DNA of 64,000 nucleotides from Labilibaculum sp. Its GTDB lineage: Bacteria > Bacteroidota > Bacteroidia > Bacteroidales > Marinifilaceae. Position 1 is the stretch's first letter. Every line of letters begins with the position of its first letter. The DNA lies in the NCBI GenBank assembly GCA_016342745.1, contig JAEINT010000001.1:62001-126000 (forward strand), written 5' to 3'. A program made the position numbers and the translations under genes. Below, in pieces: positions 1-8,822 of this stretch. Under the pieces are notes generated by a model. The model ran no database searches and was not told where the DNA came from. It saw only the letters and a list, made by a program, of their open reading frames with translations.

Positions 1-2
1 AT

Positions 3-458
3 GATGGCAATTTTAGGGAGGATCTACTTTATCGAATTAATACCATACAAATTGAACTTCCTGCTTTACGAGATCGAAAAATGGATATTCCTGCCTTAGC
101 GGAATTCTTTTTACAGTTGTATACAGATAAATACAATAAGAAGGGTTTGGCTATTTCATCAGATGCGATTTCCAAATTGAAAGCTTATCATTGGCCTGGA
201 AATGTTCGAGAATTACAACATGCCATCGAAAAAGTGGTTATTTTAAGTGATCGTCATGTAATTAAATCTGCTGATTTTGTGTTTAAATCTGTAGAACTTT
301 CAAGCGGTGAAGCGTACGGAGGAACCTTGGAAGAAATGGAAAAACAATTGATTTACACAGCCATTAAAAAACAAGCTGGAAACTTGTCCGCAGTATCCAC
401 ACAATTGGGAATATCAAGACAAACCTTGTACAATAAAATCAAGAAATATGGCTTATAG
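3..458 (+). CDS. Sigma-54-dependent response regulator (NtrC family), C-terminal part
   Basis: The reading frame is open from base 3, so the gene enters from outside the window and only the last 151 residues are visible. The fragment begins in the sigma-54 AAA+ ATPase domain: FREDLLYRIN is at about residues 4-13 and WPGNVREL at about 68-75, both family hallmarks. It ends in a Fis-type helix-turn-helix (about residues 125-151, LGISRQTLYNKIKKYGL). Such proteins open sigma-54 promoters when phosphorylated on a receiver domain, which would lie upstream of the window. The last 11 bases overlap the start of the histidine kinase gene, so the two are translationally coupled partners. An ATG at 81 exists but lies inside the ATPase domain and is not the start. 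Confidence 0.93.
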   Translation, partial: DGNFREDLLYRINTIQIELPALRDRKMDIPALAEFFLQLYTDKYNKKGLAISSDAISKLKAYHWPGNVRELQHAIEKVVILSDRHVIKSADFVFKSVELSSGEAYGGTLEEMEKQLIYTAIKKQAGNLSAVSTQLGISRQTLYNKIKKYGL

Positions 459-1803
459 ACACTACAATATTGTTTTATTTATTCGTCTAATTTTTGTGAT
501 TTTCATTGCGGGAGCAATTGGTTTCTGCGTGTCCATCCAAAACTATTATCTACTGTCAGTATTTCTTTTAATAGAGCTTCTACTTGTATGGCGATTGTTA
601 TTCTTTTTGCGCAAAACACACAAGCAAATTAATTATTTTGTTCAGGCAATAAAAAATGAAGATACTACGCTGCGATTTCCCGAAAAGACTGGCAATAGGA
701 TCATTGATGAATTGCATCAAAGTTTGAATGAGCTGAATGGAATTTTGCAGGATGTTCAGGTGAAAAGTAAAATTAAAGAAAAGTACTTTGGTGAGATTCT
801 TCAGAACATTGCCACCGGTGTTGTGGTCTTAACTGAAGATGGTTTTGTGACCGATGTTAATTCATCAGCATTGGAGTTGACAAGTCTACAAACCTTCACC
901 CATATTAAGCAATTGGAACATATCGATGCAAAATTTTCAAAAGGCCTAATCGAGTTAAAAAATAAGGAGAAGAAAGTGCTTGACCTTCTTTTGCAAAAGG
1001 AGAAAGTACAAGTGATAACTCGCTGTACGGTTATCCGATTGGAGAATGAGGATGTAAAATTAATAACGCTTCAGGATATTAGAGGTGAGTTGGAAAGAAA
1101 AGAGGTAGATGCTTGGGTAAAGTTAATTCGTGTTTTAAGTCATGAAATTATGAATTCATTGGCTCCAGTAACGTCAATATCCCAATCATTAAAAGGAATT
1201 TGGGAGCAAAAACTAGAGCTTGCAGAAAATCAACCAATAGATATTCATGTTGAGAAGACGATTAATGGATTAGGTGTAATTACAGAAATGAGTGAAGGCT
1301 TAATTCGTTTTGTTCAATCGTACCGAATTCTATCTAAAGCTCCTGAACCTCGCTTAAGTAGTATTGGTATTTACAGCTTTTTCGATCGCTTGAATATCTT
1401 ACTATCTCCTATAAAGGAGGGTTTCTCAGGGAATTTAAACTTACTTCCACCAGCTAAAAATTTCCATTTTATTGCCGACGAACAAATGATGGTTCAGGTT
1501 ATTATCAATTTGGTAAAGAATGCTTCTGAGGCAATCAACGGACAAGGATTAGAAAATGGTAATGGCTCGGAGATTAGGGTTACGGCTATTAAATCAGGAG
1601 AAATTACTTCGATTAAAGTAAGTGATAATGGCCCTGGAATAACAGATGAAATTGCCGATGAAATTTTCATACCATTTTTCACAACAAAGGATAATGGTTC
1701 AGGAATTGGTTTAAGTTATTCTCGTCAGATAATAAGAGCACATGGAGGAAGTTTAAATTGCAGATCGAAAGAGGGTGAGACGGTATTTACATTGAGATGG
1801 TAA
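448..1803 (+). CDS. Membrane sensor histidine kinase (NtrB/NtrY-like)
   Basis: This 451-residue sensor kinase is the partner of the preceding NtrC-type regulator, whose stop codon it overlaps. Two N-terminal hydrophobic segments (about residues 9-27 and 31-53) are separated by only a few residues, so there is almost no periplasmic sensor domain. A PAS-like region follows (about 105-210). The phospho-accepting histidine is H232 in LSHEIMNSLAP. The HATPase domain has an N box (NLVKNASEAI), a G1 box (DNGPGI) and GSGIGLSYSRQI. The pair probably senses a cytosolic or membrane signal and drives sigma-54 promoters; the signal cannot be told from the sequence. Confidence 0.92.
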   Translation: MAYRHYNIVLFIRLIFVIFIAGAIGFCVSIQNYYLLSVFLLIELLLVWRLLFFLRKTHKQINYFVQAIKNEDTTLRFPEKTGNRIIDELHQSLNELNGILQDVQVKSKIKEKYFGEILQNIATGVVVLTEDGFVTDVNSSALELTSLQTFTHIKQLEHIDAKFSKGLIELKNKEKKVLDLLLQKEKVQVITRCTVIRLENEDVKLITLQDIRGELERKEVDAWVKLIRVLSHEIMNSLAPVTSISQSLKGIWEQKLELAENQPIDIHVEKTINGLGVITEMSEGLIRFVQSYRILSKAPEPRLSSIGIYSFFDRLNILLSPIKEGFSGNLNLLPPAKNFHFIADEQMMVQVIINLVKNASEAINGQGLENGNGSEIRVTAIKSGEITSIKVSDNGPGITDEIADEIFIPFFTTKDNGSGIGLSYSRQIIRAHGGSLNCRSKEGETVFTLRW

Positions 1804-1885
1804 TTTGATTTAAGATTAAAAAAAACATTATTGTTAATTGATTTTTATTAAATTGCTTTATCAATAACGATATAAACCACTTCAG

Positions 1886-2161
1886 ATGTCATCAGCAGGT
1901 CATGTTTTCGATATGATTCGAAGAATTAGAGGAAATAAAGAAGGTTTAACTTCTAATAAAGCAGGTTTCCGCGATAATATTGAAATCAGAGAGAAAAGAA
2001 GAACATTTCTACGTTTTAAAAAAGTCTCTGAGCCGGAATTAAAAAGTATTAAGAACAAGATTCGCTACAAGGCCAAATTAGAAAAAAGAAGAATCTTCCT
2101 AATTACGATTGTTGTGACTATAGTATTTGTTTTAGCATATGTTTGGGTATTGTTTTTCTAA
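1886..2161 (+). CDS. Small single-pass membrane protein, paralogue of the next gene
   Basis: This is a 91-residue protein of unknown function. It has a basic, charged N-terminal two-thirds (about residues 10-68) and one C-terminal hydrophobic segment (about 70-90), a tail-anchored arrangement with most of the protein in the cytoplasm. It shares FRDN, VSE.ELKSIK, IR.KA and R-I-F-L-I with the protein encoded at 2265-2528, so the two are tandem paralogues. It follows the histidine kinase by 82 bases on the same strand and is followed by a strong terminator, which suggests it is the end of the two-component transcript or a short unit of its own. The conserved pairing supports it being a real gene. 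Confidence 0.7.
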   Translation: MSSAGHVFDMIRRIRGNKEGLTSNKAGFRDNIEIREKRRTFLRFKKVSEPELKSIKNKIRYKAKLEKRRIFLITIVVTIVFVLAYVWVLFF

Positions 2162-2199
2162 ACTTGTTGTAATAACTAAGTAAATCTTAAGATAAATTA

Positions 2200-2232
2200 C
2201 ACCTCCCTTTTGTTCTGCAGAAGGGAGTTTTT
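2200..2232 (+). terminator. Rho-independent terminator between the two small paralogues
   Basis: The arms CTCCCTTTTG (2203-2212) and CAGAAGGGAG (2218-2227) pair around a five-base loop with one G-T wobble, and five T residues follow. It ends the transcript carrying the first small membrane protein. Confidence 0.8.
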
Positions 2233-2264
2233 AATTAACTTTCGTTTTTATAAAATAGATTAAT

Positions 2265-2528
2265 ATGACAGGCTTTGTAGGGCACATGAAGAATTGCATC
2301 AAGCAGAATCGAAGTCAATTGAACTCTAAAAATGCAAAGTTTAGAGATAATGTTGATTTAGGCTTTATTGAAAGAAACGAGATGCAATTCAAAGAAGTCT
2401 CTGAAGAAAAACTTAAATCGATAAAAGAAGATATTCGTATAAAAGCGGAAATGGATCAAAAACGTATTCTTCTTATTTCATTATCAATATTTCTTGTGTT
2501 GATTATTGCTTGTCTGTACTTTTTGTAA
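2265..2528 (+). CDS. Small single-pass membrane protein, paralogue of the preceding gene
   Basis: This is an 87-residue protein with the same plan as the one at 1886-2161: a charged N-terminal region, the shared FRDN and VSE.KLKSIK motifs, and one C-terminal transmembrane segment (about residues 67-87). A terminator lies between the copies, so each may be transcribed separately. A GNAT acetyltransferase gene begins ten bases after its stop, so those two are probably cotranscribed. I do not recognise the family. Confidence 0.7.
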   Translation: MTGFVGHMKNCIKQNRSQLNSKNAKFRDNVDLGFIERNEMQFKEVSEEKLKSIKEDIRIKAEMDQKRILLISLSIFLVLIIACLYFL

Positions 2529-2537
2529 ATAAAATTC

Positions 2538-3044
2538 ATGATAACACTTCGCCCTTTAACAATAGAAAATTTACCTTCTTTTTACAATTGGATCCGAGAT
2601 GAGGAAGCCATTTTTTATTCTTTATCCATTTTTCAGAAGATGAAAACCGATCAACAGATTGAGGATTGGTTTATAAATACGATCAATAACAAAAAGAATA
2701 GCAATCATGGCATTTTTGTCGATGATGTTTTTGTTGGTTATGCTGGTATTTGTGGAATTTCTACCACCAATAAATCGGGAGAATACTTCATATTTATTGG
2801 CGACAAAGACTATTGGGGAAAAGGTGTAGGAACCGAAGTAACCAAGCAAATTGTTAAAATAGGTTTTGAAGAATTGAATTTGAATCGAATTATGCTCACG
2901 GTTTCGGTTCCCAATAAAGGAGGCGTAAAAGCATACGAACGAGCAGGATTTGTTTTGGAAGGAAGGTTTCGAGAGGCGGCGTTTCGAAATGGCCAATACC
3001 ATGACAAGTTGGTGATGTCTATTCTAAAATCAGAATATACGTAG
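2538..3044 (+). CDS. GNAT family N-acetyltransferase (RimJ/RimL-like)
   Basis: This 168-residue protein has the length and layout of a single GNAT domain, which transfers an acetyl group from acetyl-CoA to an amine. The acetyl-CoA loop is visible as YWGKGVGTEVTKQIV (about residues 94-108), with the later N-lNRI.L.V...N..g..aYErAGF pattern and the typical RimJ/RimL ending (E.fR.a.f.nGqYhDkL.M.il). The substrate cannot be told: it could be a ribosomal protein N-terminus, an antibiotic or a small amine. It starts ten bases after the small membrane protein gene. Confidence 0.9.
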   Translation: MITLRPLTIENLPSFYNWIRDEEAIFYSLSIFQKMKTDQQIEDWFINTINNKKNSNHGIFVDDVFVGYAGICGISTTNKSGEYFIFIGDKDYWGKGVGTEVTKQIVKIGFEELNLNRIMLTVSVPNKGGVKAYERAGFVLEGRFREAAFRNGQYHDKLVMSILKSEYT

Positions 3045-3064
3045 GGACACACCATGACGTGTCC
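3045..3064. repeat. GGACAC...GTGTCC intergenic hairpin
   Basis: The inverted repeat GGACAC (3045-3050) / GTGTCC (3059-3064) starts one base after the stop codon of the acetyltransferase gene and is followed by A-rich sequence. A near copy with the same frame sits directly after the porD gene at 21176-21200 (GTAGGGAC...GTGTCCAAAA). It looks like a dispersed REP-like element and may also act as an mRNA 3' end. Confidence 0.5.
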
Positions 3065-3590
3065 AAAAAACGATCCATTAAAAAAAGACCCCCCGAGCCA
3101 TTACAGCACGAGGGATAGCCAACAAGTTTATTTCATAACCATATCCAAATAGGATAGAGAATTTTCATTTTTGTTTTAACCAGCAAGAAATACCAGTTGC
3201 CACTTTGTCTCTTTCGCTAAGTATAATCTAAATTTAGCTTTTCCTTACTCTAAAAATATTGATTTGTTGCGCTTTATTAGAGCCAGTAATAAATATTTAA
3301 TTAAATAAGTTGATGCGAATCTACAAAAAGATTATTAAACCATAAGCAAATATTATGAAAATTTAATTTATTGTGAGTTGGCACATTTGACACTTGTAAA
3401 TAGTAAATAGATAATCTATCTTGAACAGTTTTTCAAAAAAATAAACGCCTCCTTAAATCAAGTGTTTTTCTTTCTATATAAGAGCTTCCTTCAGAAATAT
3501 TGCAAAATCTTACTAAAACATTCCTCTACATTTTTTAACTTGAACATAGTAGTAGTTAAAAAAGATGTAATAATAGATGGAGGAGAAGCA
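3065..3590. other. Intergenic region, no gene seen
   Basis: About 520 bases of AT-rich sequence lie between the acetyltransferase and the GyrI-like gene. An open frame does extend upstream of the GyrI-like gene to a GTG at 3462, but the added residues are unlike the family. No clear TAnnTTTG promoter box was found. A ribosome binding site (GGAGGA, 3579-3584) belongs to the following gene. Confidence 0.6.
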
Positions 3591-4214
3591 ATGAGTGAAT
3601 TGAGAAAAGTAGATTTAAAGAAGAAATACAAAACTTTCTATTCGGAACGCAAAGGCAATATATCCATTATAGAAGTTCCAGAATTTAAATACCTAATGTG
3701 CAGCGGAAATGGTGGTCCTTGCTCAGATGGATACAAAAATGCCCTTGAAGCTCTTTTCCCTTTAGCCGACCATATTAATTTTTCGATGAGAACAGCTCGA
3801 GAAGTAGATTATGGGGTAATGCCATTGGAAAGTTTGTGGTGGATGGATGACATGACCCAGTTTTCGAAAAATCGAATGAATGAATGGGAATGGTCGGCCA
3901 TGATTATGCAACCCAATTTTATCACCAAAGAAATAGTCGCAGCTTCTATTGAAGAGGTCGGCAAAAAGAAAAACCTGCCATTTTTGAAGCAAATTGAATT
4001 GGTCGATTTTTGCGATGGATTATCAGCACAAATTATGCACATTGGACCTTATGCCGATGAGGGACCAACAATCGAAAAACTGCATGCCCATATCCACGAA
4101 AGTGGATACGAAATAAGTGGTAAGCATCGAGAGATCTACCTAAATGACCCTCGACGAACTGCACCCGAAAATTTAAAAACATTAATTAGGCAGCCTGTTG
4201 TTAAGCTTAAATAG
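3591..4214 (+). CDS. GyrI-like small-molecule-binding domain protein
   Basis: This 207-residue protein resembles the stand-alone GyrI-like (SHS2-type) ligand-binding proteins related to the effector domain of AraC/MerR regulators such as BmrR and SbmC. It has no DNA-binding domain of its own. Recognisable parts are I.evPefKYLMCSGNG near residues 20-35, the acidic/aromatic stretch MPLESLWWMDD, and LRQPVVKLK at the end. Start choice: an ATG at 3591 has a strong ribosome binding site (GGAGGA) seven bases upstream, whereas the longer frame begins at a GTG at 3462 and would add 43 non-conserved residues. The ligand is unknown. It is a monocistronic gene with its own terminator. Confidence 0.8.
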   Translation: MSELRKVDLKKKYKTFYSERKGNISIIEVPEFKYLMCSGNGGPCSDGYKNALEALFPLADHINFSMRTAREVDYGVMPLESLWWMDDMTQFSKNRMNEWEWSAMIMQPNFITKEIVAASIEEVGKKKNLPFLKQIELVDFCDGLSAQIMHIGPYADEGPTIEKLHAHIHESGYEISGKHREIYLNDPRRTAPENLKTLIRQPVVKLK

Positions 4215-4293
4215 ATGCTATTGGCAAAAATTTAATATCATTAAATTCTAGATAATACATCCTTTAGCTTATAAAATATATTCTATTATTTAC

Positions 4294-4321
4294 AAAGCCT
4301 CTCAAATGGCGAGGCTTTTTT
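4294..4321 (+). terminator. Rho-independent terminator after the GyrI-like gene
   Basis: The stem AAAGCCTC (4294-4301) / GAGGCTTT (4311-4318) with a nine-base loop runs into a T tract. It separates the plus-strand gene from the convergent minus-strand envelope operon. Confidence 0.8.
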
Positions 4322-4340
4322 GTATTCTGGTCATAAAGAT

Positions 4341-5504
4341 TCAAAAACTCCATCGGATTCTGGCGAAGGCCAATTGACCAATGTCGCCAAACTCTGTTCT
4401 TTCTTTTCCAAAAAATAGTTGTGTGGTGATCATTAATTCGATATTCTCATGAATGGAATACCTGCAAGAAGGGCTTAAATACCAAGAGTTATCGGAAGGA
4501 TTTAGAATAGCAGCTATGCCTGCATTAAAAAGTGGATTTATTGGGATAGATGCTTGAGCAAACAAGGAGTATTTTGCCAATGATAGCTGTTTTGCTGATA
4601 AATTTTGAGTGAGTAAAAGGTTCGACCCACCGGCATCTCCCGTTGTTCCCTTGCTGTTGTATAATCCTTCTATCGATAGGTATAAATTATTTTTTAAAGT
4701 ATAGTCGTAGGAGATTGAGGCGACAGTTGATTCTTGTGAATTAGTTTGATTTGTGCGAGGGAAGAAATGGGTGATTTCTCCTCTAAATCCTCCTCCTTTA
4801 ATACTTCCGGTATATCCGCCACCAATCATGTAATCATCACCAACCCAGCCCGAAATAAATTGGTAATCGTAATTATTATAAGAGAAACGATACATAGCAG
4901 CAAGGGCCATTTCGTTGGTGCTCTTAGCTATTTTGTAAACAATTTCGACCGATGAGGTTGCCCCGATATAGTGTCGGATGTTAATTGCATCGCTGCCTGG
5001 ACGTTCTTCATAATCAAAATCGAAATAGGAAAAACTATTAAAAACATCATTAGGATTCCAAACTAGATTAATGCCCCAGTTGATTCTCTGTCTGCCCAAT
5101 CTTATTTGCCAATTGCCGGTAGAATAATCGATGTAGGCCCTGTCAAATATCGAATGCAGAAAAGAATTGTTTCCCTCGGTCGTAATCCACGATAAATCTA
5201 AAAAGCCATTGTCAAAATCCACCGATGATTTGTAATTGGGGATATCGCTCACTGCATTTCCAGAAATGAAACGGTTGCGCATGCCCAGTGTAAAAGTCAT
5301 TTTATCGTTGGCAAACCAGTTTAAGTTAAGACGATTATGGATGGTGTTGATATTGAAATCGTGTAATTCTGGTCCTACTGATAGTTGTTCTGGGTGATAG
5401 TACATGTGGAGATCCTTTAGATAACCATCAAGTGTAAGTTTCTGATCTTGCGAGAAAGAAAAGAAAGGAATGAGGAATAATATAAACAGCGATTTAAATT
5501 TCAT
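4341..5504 (-). CDS. Outer-membrane beta-barrel protein (porin/DUF1302-like)
   Basis: This is a 387-residue protein with a clear signal peptide (MKFKSLFILFLIPFFSFSQ) followed by alternating amphipathic strands and an aromatic C-terminal residue (IRWSF), typical of outer-membrane barrels. A motif region GRQRINWGINLVWNPNDVFN resembles porin-like DUF1302/alginate-export type barrels. Start choice: the ATG at 5504 begins the signal peptide. A longer frame would overlap the ATPase gene and add non-signal residues. It is the last gene of the LolA-like/permease/permease/ATPase operon and starts four bases past the ATPase stop, so it probably forms the outer-membrane end of that transport system. The substrate is unknown. 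Confidence 0.75.
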   Translation of the reverse strand: MKFKSLFILFLIPFFSFSQDQKLTLDGYLKDLHMYYHPEQLSVGPELHDFNINTIHNRLNLNWFANDKMTFTLGMRNRFISGNAVSDIPNYKSSVDFDNGFLDLSWITTEGNNSFLHSIFDRAYIDYSTGNWQIRLGRQRINWGINLVWNPNDVFNSFSYFDFDYEERPGSDAINIRHYIGATSSVEIVYKIAKSTNEMALAAMYRFSYNNYDYQFISGWVGDDYMIGGGYTGSIKGGGFRGEITHFFPRTNQTNSQESTVASISYDYTLKNNLYLSIEGLYNSKGTTGDAGGSNLLLTQNLSAKQLSLAKYSLFAQASIPINPLFNAGIAAILNPSDNSWYLSPSCRYSIHENIELMITTQLFFGKERTEFGDIGQLAFARIRWSF

Positions 5505-5508
5505 TTTA

Positions 5509-6198
5509 TTAGATTGATTTGCGAACATCGCTTATGATTTTACCATCTTCCAGCGTGATTACTCTATGCGCCTTTTTCACAACGCGCTGATCGTGAGTCG
5601 AGAATATAAATGTAATGTTCTCTTTTTGGTTCAGTTCTTCCATAATATCCAACAGGTTTTCTGTCGATTTCGTATCGAGATTTGCTGTTGGTTCATCGGC
5701 CAAAACAAATTTTGGTTTGGAGGCTAATGCGCGGGCAACAGCAACTCGCTGTTGCTGTCCTCCTGATAATTTGGCCGGACGGCTGTTCTCTCTGCCTTCC
5801 AATCCTACTTCTTTAAGTAAGTCCATTGTTCTTTTTTCGCGTTCCTGCTTCGAACGATTCTGCAATTGCATAATAAACTCTACATTCTCTTTTGCTGTTA
5901 AAACGGGGATTAAGTTGTAAGCCTGGAAAACAAAACCAATATTTTGCATTCTAAATTTAATCAGGTCCGATGATTTTAGTTGGCTCAAATCGGTTTTGTC
6001 GATTAGGATTTTTCCATTGGTAGGCACATCTAACCCTCCAAGAATATTTAGAAGTGTTGATTTTCCAGAGCCTGAAGGGCCAACAATTGCAGCAAATTCA
6101 CCTTCTTTAAAAGTAAGACTAACGTCGTTTACTGCATGTACATTTACTTCCGAATCTTTGTATATTTTATGCAGGTTTGTGATTTCGATGATGTTCAT
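5509..6198 (-). CDS. ABC transporter ATP-binding protein (LolD/MacB type)
   Basis: This 229-residue ATPase energises the two FtsX-type permeases encoded just upstream. Its Walker A is GPSGSGKST (residues 40-48), the Q loop is FQAYNLIP, the signature is LSGGQQQRVAVARAL, Walker B is FVLADEPTANLD and the switch histidine is in STHD. This set and the length are typical of the LolD/MacB/FtsE branch, which power mechanotransmission or lipoprotein extrusion rather than classical import. It lies third from the end of a minus-strand operon with a LolA-like protein and an outer-membrane barrel. The closest role is lipoprotein or lipid trafficking, but the cargo is not shown. Confidence 0.93.
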   Translation of the reverse strand: MNIIEITNLHKIYKDSEVNVHAVNDVSLTFKEGEFAAIVGPSGSGKSTLLNILGGLDVPTNGKILIDKTDLSQLKSSDLIKFRMQNIGFVFQAYNLIPVLTAKENVEFIMQLQNRSKQEREKRTMDLLKEVGLEGRENSRPAKLSGGQQQRVAVARALASKPKFVLADEPTANLDTKSTENLLDIMEELNQKENITFIFSTHDQRVVKKAHRVITLEDGKIISDVRKSI

Positions 6199-6238
6199 TT
6201 TCTTGCTCGTTTGCTATGTGTACTAGTTTCTTGACTTT

Positions 6239-7456
6239 TTACTCTGTTCTTATCGCATCAGCTGGATTGTATTTTAAAGCTTTTTTTGCTGGATAAATCG
6301 ATGCGAGAATTCCTGTAATAATTACCAGAATGGCAATTACATATATGGTTTCAAATTCTACCACAGGATAAATATGTGAACTGTAGCCCATGTCTTCAAA
6401 ACCAGCATTATAACCCGAAAGGTTAATTCCATTTTTCATTGTAGCATAGGTGGCACCCAAGCCAATCAGAATGCCGGTAAATCCACCTGTAAAAGTTAAG
6501 AGAACGGTTTCCAGCATAAGCATACCAAAGATTCTTGCCTTGCTCATTCCTACAGCCATAAGCATACCCAATTCTTTTACTCTTTCGAGGATAACCATTA
6601 ACATGGTGTTTACAATTCCGAAACCCAGTGCCAATAGAATAATAATAACGAAAATATAGGTATACAGATTGCCAATTTCGTTGAGATATCCCAACTCTGG
6701 CATAGCTTCCTTCCAACTTTGTACCAAAAGGTCTTGATGTTGCTCTTTCAGCATGGCTGCATATTGATCTATTTGTTCAGTATCATCCAAATGAATGACA
6801 ATTTCGTGAGAGGTGTTTTTATCTAGACCGAGTAAACGAGCCAAATCACTTTTGCGCACAAATACGTTCATCTCTTCAAAAATTCCACTGCTTATGTCGA
6901 AAATTCCACATACTCTAAAAGCACCTCCAGTAATATTTCCCGATGCATCATGAACGGTGATTACTACTTTTGAGCGCATTTTCACTTTAAGTTTTTTTGC
7001 AAGCTTGGCTCCAATTACGATCGGATTTCTTTTCATTCCCTCGAAATATTTTCCTTCCGATAGTTTAGTGTGTAAATTGGTAACGGTTTTTTCCTTTTCC
7101 GGATCAACACCAATTATTCTAACTCCTGTTCCTGTTTCGGCCGATGCAATCATCGATTGAATTACGATTCTTGGGCTAATGCCGTCAATATGGTCCAATT
7201 TAGTAATCTCATTCACTAAAGACCTACTGTTTGGAATTGACTCTTTTAAGTCGTAATTCTCATTGAATTTTGGTTGCTGAATACGCATATGCGAAGCTTC
7301 GGTTTCTACACCAGCTTCCAAACGCTGATTCATCCATCCTTTCGTGAATGTTGCGGTGAAAACACCTGCCGACATGCCTACGCTTATCGCAGCAATAATA
7401 ATTCCCGAACGAAGCGGGCTGCGCCAAATATTTCTCCATGCTATCGATTTGATCAT
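6239..7456 (-). CDS. ABC transporter permease, FtsX/LolE family
   Basis: This is a 405-residue permease with one N-terminal transmembrane helix (about residues 14-35), a large extracytoplasmic MacB_PCD-like domain (about 40-255) and three C-terminal helices (about 260-400) carrying the FtsX signature (RVKELGMLMAVGMSK, ASIYPAKKALKYNPADAIRTE). The topology is that of LolC/LolE and MacB. It pairs with the second permease encoded at 7551-8771, giving a heterodimer served by the ATPase gene 41 bases downstream. Confidence 0.92.
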   Translation of the reverse strand: MIKSIAWRNIWRSPLRSGIIIAAISVGMSAGVFTATFTKGWMNQRLEAGVETEASHMRIQQPKFNENYDLKESIPNSRSLVNEITKLDHIDGISPRIVIQSMIASAETGTGVRIIGVDPEKEKTVTNLHTKLSEGKYFEGMKRNPIVIGAKLAKKLKVKMRSKVVITVHDASGNITGGAFRVCGIFDISSGIFEEMNVFVRKSDLARLLGLDKNTSHEIVIHLDDTEQIDQYAAMLKEQHQDLLVQSWKEAMPELGYLNEIGNLYTYIFVIIILLALGFGIVNTMLMVILERVKELGMLMAVGMSKARIFGMLMLETVLLTFTGGFTGILIGLGATYATMKNGINLSGYNAGFEDMGYSSHIYPVVEFETIYVIAILVIITGILASIYPAKKALKYNPADAIRTE

Positions 7457-7550
7457 ATTTTTTGCTAACTTTTTGATTCGTTACTCTTCGTTAATTGTTT
7501 CTTGTTATTGGATTTTATTCTTTCGTTTATCTACTTTTTTGCACTCCAGA

Positions 7551-8771
7551 TTAAGCCTTTAAAGCATTGATTTCTTTTAATCTCAATACTGATATTACAG
7601 GATAAATAGCAATAATCAGTATGATAATCGACACACTAATGGCCTGTTGGCTAAATACGGTCCAGTCAACAGAGAAAAACATGTAAGGTTCAAAACCAAA
7701 TTCTTCCATCATTTGTGCAGCCTGGCCAGTTAGCGGAATGGGGTTAGCACTTTGTAAATGCAGCAGAGGATAGCTGACTATCAAACCTGAAAGAATGCCT
7801 AACAAACCAATAAATAAAGTTTCAAAGAATATCACACTGGCAAGTTTTCCCTTGCTCATGCCAATGGCTACCATCACGCCAAATTCTCTGCGTCGTTCCA
7901 TTATCATCATCATAATCGTTCCCAAAATACCAAAGGCAATTACGATATAGAGAATTGCTTTCATAATTACACCGCCAGCGCGGTCACCTTCTATTTGCTG
8001 TACTACTTCTGGTTGCATTTCCTCCCAACTCATAATAGAGTAGGGAGCTTTCATTTTCTTTTTCAGATCACGAAAAGTTCTTCTCATTACTTCATTGTCG
8101 GCCACATTTATCACTAATGAGCTTAGGCGATTTTCAGCACTAAAAAAATCCTGACATTTCGAAAGACTCATGTAAACAATGGTTTTGTTTAACTCAGGTG
8201 ATACATGTTTAATAATTCCGCGAACGGGAAATTTTTCAGCAGCACTAACGCCGTGGTATCCTTGACTAATCATCACTAAAGTGTCATTAATTCCAAGATG
8301 TAAATAGTTTGCCAATCCATCGCCGAGTAAAACACCATTGTCATTGGCTTCCAAATATTTCCCTTTCCTTACTTTATCGGCAATTTTGGTGAGTTGATTT
8401 TCACCTAAAGGGTCAATGCCGAATATCATGGCACCTTTTGTTAGTTCTTTTGATGAGGCCAAACCAAAGGACTCTAGCCTTGGAAAAACAAATTCTACAT
8501 CCTTATTAGCAAGTAGTTCGTCTACTAATTCCTGACTGTATTCGAAGGTGGTGTTAAGGCTTTTGTTTTCCCAGTAGTCCTCGTGATGCACTTGCATGTA
8601 TCCTGAGTAGAACTTCACCACAATATCAACCATTTTGGTATAGGAACCTTCCTGCATCGAAGTCATGTATGCGGAAAAAACAACTCCAAAAAAGATCGAG
8701 GCGACCGTTATGAATGTTCGTCGTTTGTTTCTCCACAAATTACGCCAGGCCAATTTTAGGTTTGTAAGCAT
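7551..8771 (-). CDS. ABC transporter permease, FtsX/LolC family
   Basis: This 406-residue permease has the same architecture as its neighbour: MLTNLKLAWRNLWRNKRR then a helix, a periplasmic domain (about residues 40-275), and three helices with RRREFGVMVAIGMSKGK and a final coupling segment. Start choice: ATG at 8771 gives the standard LK.AWRNLWRNKRRT opening. The frame extends 12 codons further to a TTG at 8807 with no ribosome binding site. With the adjacent permease, ATPase and LolA-like protein it forms a complete Lol/Mac-like inner-membrane complex. The two permeases are diverged from each other, as LolC and LolE are. Confidence 0.9.
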   Translation of the reverse strand: MLTNLKLAWRNLWRNKRRTFITVASIFFGVVFSAYMTSMQEGSYTKMVDIVVKFYSGYMQVHHEDYWENKSLNTTFEYSQELVDELLANKDVEFVFPRLESFGLASSKELTKGAMIFGIDPLGENQLTKIADKVRKGKYLEANDNGVLLGDGLANYLHLGINDTLVMISQGYHGVSAAEKFPVRGIIKHVSPELNKTIVYMSLSKCQDFFSAENRLSSLVINVADNEVMRRTFRDLKKKMKAPYSIMSWEEMQPEVVQQIEGDRAGGVIMKAILYIVIAFGILGTIMMMIMERRREFGVMVAIGMSKGKLASVIFFETLFIGLLGILSGLIVSYPLLHLQSANPIPLTGQAAQMMEEFGFEPYMFFSVDWTVFSQQAISVSIIILIIAIYPVISVLRLKEINALKA

Positions 8772-8822
8772 ATCTTTAGGCGTTTCGGTTGTTATTCTAA
8801 ATTGCAAGATTCATTTTGTTCC

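Noticed and set aside
3462-3590. Longer N-terminus for the GyrI-like protein
   Set aside because: It would start at GTG and add 43 unconserved residues, whereas the ATG at 3591 has a strong ribosome binding site.
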